Below are positions 60,847 through 64,000 of a stretch of DNA of 64,000 nt, piece after piece (within the stretch, counting starts at the first letter, position 1; each line of letters opens with the position of its first letter). The stretch is from Caldilinea sp. CFX5 (lineage in GTDB: Bacteria; Chloroflexota; Anaerolineae; Caldilineales; Caldilineaceae). The notes under the pieces are model-generated. The model was not told the origin of the DNA, did no database searches, and was given only the letters and a program-made list of their open reading frames with translations. The stretch covers positions 36,851 to 100,850 of the forward strand of contig QWII01000050.1 of the NCBI GenBank assembly GCA_021405325.1. The letters run 5' to 3'. The translations under genes and the position numbers were made by a program.

Positions 60847-62001
60847 TTACTTTGACTCTGACCACACACCCTTTTCGGCATAGAACTTAATCGCACCGGG
60901 GTGGAAGGGGATAGAGGAACCGCTGACGGCGCCTTCCAGGCTCAGCTTTTCCGCTTCGGGGTGGACGGCTTGGACTTCGGCCAGATTGGCAAAAATGGTA
61001 TCCAGCAGTTTGTAGGCCAGATCGACCGGCATCGACGCGTTGACAAAGAGGATGTTGCCAATGCCAATGCCCGGCACATCTGCCGTCAAGCCGGCATAAG
61101 TCGCCTGGGGTAGGGTGAAGGCGGTGTAGACCGGGCCATACTCTTCCCGTAGTTGATCGACAACGCCGCTGGTGTCAATAAAGGTGACGGGCAGATTCGG
61201 CGTCGAGACCAGATCAGTTACGGCGGAGGTGGGCAGACCGCCGATCCAGAAGAAGGCGTCGATCTTCTTGTCCTTCATCGCCGCCACCGACTCGGCCACG
61301 CTCAGGTTGTCGCGGGTGACGTCGGCCTGGGGATCGAGACCGGCCGCGGCCAGAATGCGATCCGCCGCGCCTTCGGTGCTGCTGCCGGCGGAACCGACCG
61401 AGACGCGCTTGCCTTTCATGTCGGCCACCGTAGCAATACCGGACTCTTGCAACGCTACCACATGGACATAGCTGGTGTAAAGGACGGCCAGCGCACACGC
61501 TTCCACGGCGCCCGTCTCTTTGTAGGCCCCCTCGCCGGTGAGGGCGTCGTAGGCCGAATCGACGGTGGACATGCCCAGATCGGCGTCGCCCACCTGGATC
61601 AGCTTCATGTTGTCCACCGAGCCGCCCGTGACTTCGGCCGTGGCTTCGGCATTTTCCAGCTTTTCAGTGAAGATGCGCGCCAGGCCGCCGCCGTAAGGGA
61701 AGAAGACGCCGCCGGTGCCGCCGGTGCCGATGACCAGGCGCAACTTGCCGTCGGGCAGGGCGCCGGTCGCCTTTTCGGGCGTACAGGGTTCGGTATAGGT
61801 GACGCCTTCCGGCAGAGTGCTCGCCGGTTCGGCCGCGGATTCCGCTGGTTGCGCCGGCGGCGCGGCTGATTGGTCGCCTGCACTGGCCGATTCGGCCGGC
61901 GCAGCGGCGCCACCGGCTGGTGCTGCCGGCGCCGTGCTACAGGCCACGAGCAAGGCCAAAATTAGGAACACGGGGAAGAAGACGCGAAGACGCTTTGCCA
62001 T
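60847..62001 (-). CDS. TAXI-family TRAP transporter solute-binding lipoprotein
   Basis: A 384-residue receptor. The signal peptide ends in LALLVAC (Cys21), followed by an Ala/Pro/Ser tether; the TAXI pattern is seen in LVIGTGGTGGVFFPYGGGLA and VSVGSAGSSTEGAADRIL. TAXI receptors usually bind glutamate or related carboxylates. It is the first gene of the two-gene TRAP operon and has its own promoter. Confidence 0.92.
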   Translation of the reverse strand: MAKRLRVFFPVFLILALLVACSTAPAAPAGGAAAPAESASAGDQSAAPPAQPAESAAEPASTLPEGVTYTEPCTPEKATGALPDGKLRLVIGTGGTGGVFFPYGGGLARIFTEKLENAEATAEVTGGSVDNMKLIQVGDADLGMSTVDSAYDALTGEGAYKETGAVEACALAVLYTSYVHVVALQESGIATVADMKGKRVSVGSAGSSTEGAADRILAAAGLDPQADVTRDNLSVAESVAAMKDKKIDAFFWIGGLPTSAVTDLVSTPNLPVTFIDTSGVVDQLREEYGPVYTAFTLPQATYAGLTADVPGIGIGNILFVNASMPVDLAYKLLDTIFANLAEVQAVHPEAEKLSLEGAVSGSSIPFHPGAIKFYAEKGVWSESK

Positions 62002-62079
62002 AGATTGTTCTCACTTTCTGTGTCGTTGCGTAAAAGTCGGTTTTGGTTCAATAGGCAGGGGCGCTAAAGCTTACGGGAA

Positions 62080-62108
62080 ATTATACTCAAGAGGTGGAGA
62101 AGTGCCAA
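62080..62108 (-). promoter_or_regulatory. Promoter of the TRAP operon
   Basis: On the - strand, TTGGCA (62108-62103), a 17-base spacer and TATAAT (62085-62080). The expected start of transcription is about 70 bases before the receptor ATG. Confidence 0.7.
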
Positions 62109-62240
62109 GAATGCGCCCAAGTGAACGGCAACACACCTTCGCCGTGACTCATTCAACGAAACTTTGCTGTTGCTTCAACGTCACTATTGTAGAGTGAAGT
62201 TACTGTCGTTATTCCCACAACTGCAAAAAGGAGAGCTACC

Positions 62241-63824
62241 ATGTCATTGATGCGAAAAATAACCCTTCATCCGTGGCTGCTGCGCTTGGTCGTGGCGCTA
62301 CTGCTTGTGGTGCTGACAACCCCCATGCTGCCGGCGTCCGCCCTCTTGGCTGCGCCAACTCAACGTCCGGTTGCCGTGACTGTCTACGCTGTTTACACCG
62401 TGCAACGGGGTGACACGCTGTCCGCCATCGCCCGCCGCACCGGTGCGACCGTTCCCGCGCTGGTTGCCCTCAATCGCCTGACCAATGCTAACCAGATTCG
62501 CGTCGGGCAAATCATTCTTGTGCCCGCGGCGACGGAAGACCGGGGCAGCACCACCACCTATGTCGTCCAACGGCGGGACACCTTGTCCGCATTGGCGCGG
62601 CGCTACAATACCACAATCGGTGTTTTGATGTGGCTCAATGGCATCACCAACCCCAACAATATCCGGGTTGGGCAAAGTTTGCTTGTCCCCGGCAGCGGTG
62701 GCGTTGGCCCGGCGCCTATGCGCATTCGTTTCCCCGCCGGCGGTACGAGCGCCACGGTGACGGGAACGGTCAATGTCGGGGATCGTGCTTGCTATCTCTT
62801 TTATGCGTCCGCCGGTCAAACCGCTACGCTGCAGATCACCTCGCCCGGCAATGTGGCGAACTTTGACTTTGCCCCAGCGGATTTGGCGGTGAATGGCGGC
62901 GTGCCGTTTAAACGACTGGTCAACGAAGATCGCACCTTTTCCCAGTTGCTGCCGGTGAATGGCGACTATATTGCCTGTGTCGCCACACCTAGCGGCCCAG
63001 TCACCTACGCGCTCACGGTGACGATTCCGCCCCTGGGCGCCGGTTGCCCCACCCCTAACACCGCCATCCGCAGCACCGACTGGAACAGCGTCATCGCCGG
63101 CGACCCGGCCTTGACCCGTGAAGTGATCGAGGGCAAAACCTACGTCACCGTTATCGGTTCGCCCACTGGCGTCGGCGGCTTCCCGTTGACTGACATGGTG
63201 GTCTATGGCGACTGGGATGAGAACTGTGTCGAAGAAGCCGCCTTCCCGCTCAACTCCGGCGGCACGGCGGGGACGGTCGGCTATCTGGTCTACCGCGCCG
63301 GCACGCCTCAGCCCCGGCTGATTGCGTCGGGTGACGGCTATAAGCTCTCCTTGAACGTCAGCGGCAACCGGTTGATTGTCACCAACGCGCTCTATGCCGG
63401 TTGGGAGCCGAACTGCTGCCCCAGCGGCTTTAGCCATGACACCTACCGCCTGGCCGGCGATGTGTTGACCCTGGTCAGCAGCACCACCGAAGGCATTCCG
63501 GGGATGCAGGTCGCCACGGTCGAGCAGTTTTATGCTAACCTCAACAGCCGTGATTTTGCCGTGGCCTATGCGCTGCTCTCGCCGGCTTTCCAGGGCGCTA
63601 ACCCCTTCGCCGCCTGGCAGGCCGGCTATAACAACACAGTCAGTTTTACCGTCTCCGTCAGCGCCGATCCGGGCATTGCCAACCGAGTGCTGGTGACGAT
63701 CGACGCCGTGGAGAATGCGGCCGGCGGCGGGACAGTCAATCGCACCTATGTGGGTAGTTGGGATCTGATCTGGGGTGGCACGGCGGGGTGGTTGTTGAAT
63801 AGTGGGTCGTTTCGTGTAGCGTAA
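62241..63824 (+). CDS. Secreted LysM-domain protein
   Basis: A 527-residue exported protein. After a signal peptide (ALLLVVLTTPMLPASALLAA) come two LysM domains (about 51-95 and 108-152; YTVQRGDTLSAIARR and YVVQRRDTLSALARR) that bind peptidoglycan or chitin-like glycans. A beta-rich region (about 160-275) resembles pre-peptidase C-terminal domains. The C-terminal part (about 430-527; VATVEQFYANLNSRDFAVAY) looks like an NTF2-like fold. Ribosome binding site AAAAAGGAGAG. No catalytic site is visible. Confidence 0.82.
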   Translation: MSLMRKITLHPWLLRLVVALLLVVLTTPMLPASALLAAPTQRPVAVTVYAVYTVQRGDTLSAIARRTGATVPALVALNRLTNANQIRVGQIILVPAATEDRGSTTTYVVQRRDTLSALARRYNTTIGVLMWLNGITNPNNIRVGQSLLVPGSGGVGPAPMRIRFPAGGTSATVTGTVNVGDRACYLFYASAGQTATLQITSPGNVANFDFAPADLAVNGGVPFKRLVNEDRTFSQLLPVNGDYIACVATPSGPVTYALTVTIPPLGAGCPTPNTAIRSTDWNSVIAGDPALTREVIEGKTYVTVIGSPTGVGGFPLTDMVVYGDWDENCVEEAAFPLNSGGTAGTVGYLVYRAGTPQPRLIASGDGYKLSLNVSGNRLIVTNALYAGWEPNCCPSGFSHDTYRLAGDVLTLVSSTTEGIPGMQVATVEQFYANLNSRDFAVAYALLSPAFQGANPFAAWQAGYNNTVSFTVSVSADPGIANRVLVTIDAVENAAGGGTVNRTYVGSWDLIWGGTAGWLLNSGSFRVA

Positions 63825-63940
63825 TCGCGCTGGTGCGTGGCATTGGCCGGGTCTATGTCATTGCGGAAGTAGACTCTGGTCAATGCCCGATCCCTAAATG
63901 GCTAGTACATGACGGCGTAAATAAACCCATAGTTGCCAGT

Positions 63941-63964
63941 GAGACAGTGAGACAGTGAGACAGT
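63941..63964. repeat. Octamer tandem repeat GAGACAGT, three copies
   Basis: Three perfect copies of GAGACAGT are followed by loosely inverted ACTGTC-like segments near the window edge. It is another member of the class of 8-nt spacer repeats found at 3237, 7838, 18711, 22749 and 38695. Confidence 0.75.
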
Positions 63965-64000
63965 GACTGACTTACTGTCCTACTGACCGACTGGCTTACT

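Noticed and set aside
61153..61869. Reading frame of 238 codons opposite the TAXI receptor
   Set aside because: Shadow of a clear lipoprotein gene on the other strand; no domain and no ribosome binding site.
1..64000. tRNA, rRNA or known riboswitch genes
   Set aside because: I looked for cloverleaf patterns with TTCGAATC-type arms and for common riboswitch cores, and found none I could support.

Overview
The window looks like a chromosomal segment of a Chloroflexota bacterium, probably Anaerolineae/Caldilineales-like. This is inferred from the GC-rich coding sequence, the density of ABC importers with lipoprotein binding proteins, the palindrome-rich spacers, and a diversity-generating retroelement aimed at a NACHT-type sensor. 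No rRNA or tRNA gene was found, so the taxonomy is an inference.

Region 1 (about 1-36 kb) is a catabolic and uptake superregion, almost all on the + strand after a partial epimerase on the - strand. It carries a complete peptide/oligosaccharide-type ABC importer (1256-7817) and two sugar-type ABC importers (10786-14433 and 21438-25513, the latter lacking an ATPase gene). Interleaved are an unusual set of enzymes: two isochorismatase-like hydrolases, two polysaccharide-deacetylase-like proteins, two nitrilase-family amidases, three Gfo/Idh/MocA oxidoreductases, an enolase-superfamily enzyme, two PhyH dioxygenases, two amidohydrolases, a DegT and a class III aminotransferase and a D-2-hydroxyacid dehydrogenase. 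It ends in an RpiB-NagA-NagB amino-sugar block. Together these suggest uptake and breakdown of amino- or amide-modified sugars. Two binding-protein genes share the same promoter hexamers (TTGACG-N17-TAGACT).

Region 2 (36-42 kb) holds housekeeping genes (cold-shock protein with a long leader, YggX, formyltransferase, RNA uridine methyltransferase) and a secreted sugar dehydrogenase-PA14 protein.

Region 3 (42-49 kb) is the most interesting part. A REP-associated tyrosine transposase sits among arrays of GCGAGTCCGTGACTCGC palindromes. Next to it is a diversity-generating retroelement: an adenine-rich template repeat (43385-43456), a 976-residue NACHT/FGE target whose 3' end is the variable repeat (46576-46647), an Avd gene, and a reverse transcriptase with a large internal deletion. 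Twelve positions differ between the repeats and ten of them are template adenines. A caspase-like N-terminal fragment lies beside the reverse transcriptase. The system clearly worked in the past but appears unable to retro-home on its own now.

Region 4 (48.6-64 kb) contains an orphan ABC ATPase, a lipid cluster on the - strand (two acyltransferases, SDR, CdsA, and a shredded acyl-CoA ligase pseudogene), a secreted LPMO-CBM2-GH18 chitin-degrading fusion, an AAA-ATPase/nuclease-like protein, a TAXI-type TRAP importer and a LysM protein. Chitin attack outside the cell would feed the NagA/NagB block.

Many spacers hold hairpins, often built from degenerate 7- or 8-nt tandem repeats followed by their inverted copies, placed just before ribosome binding sites.
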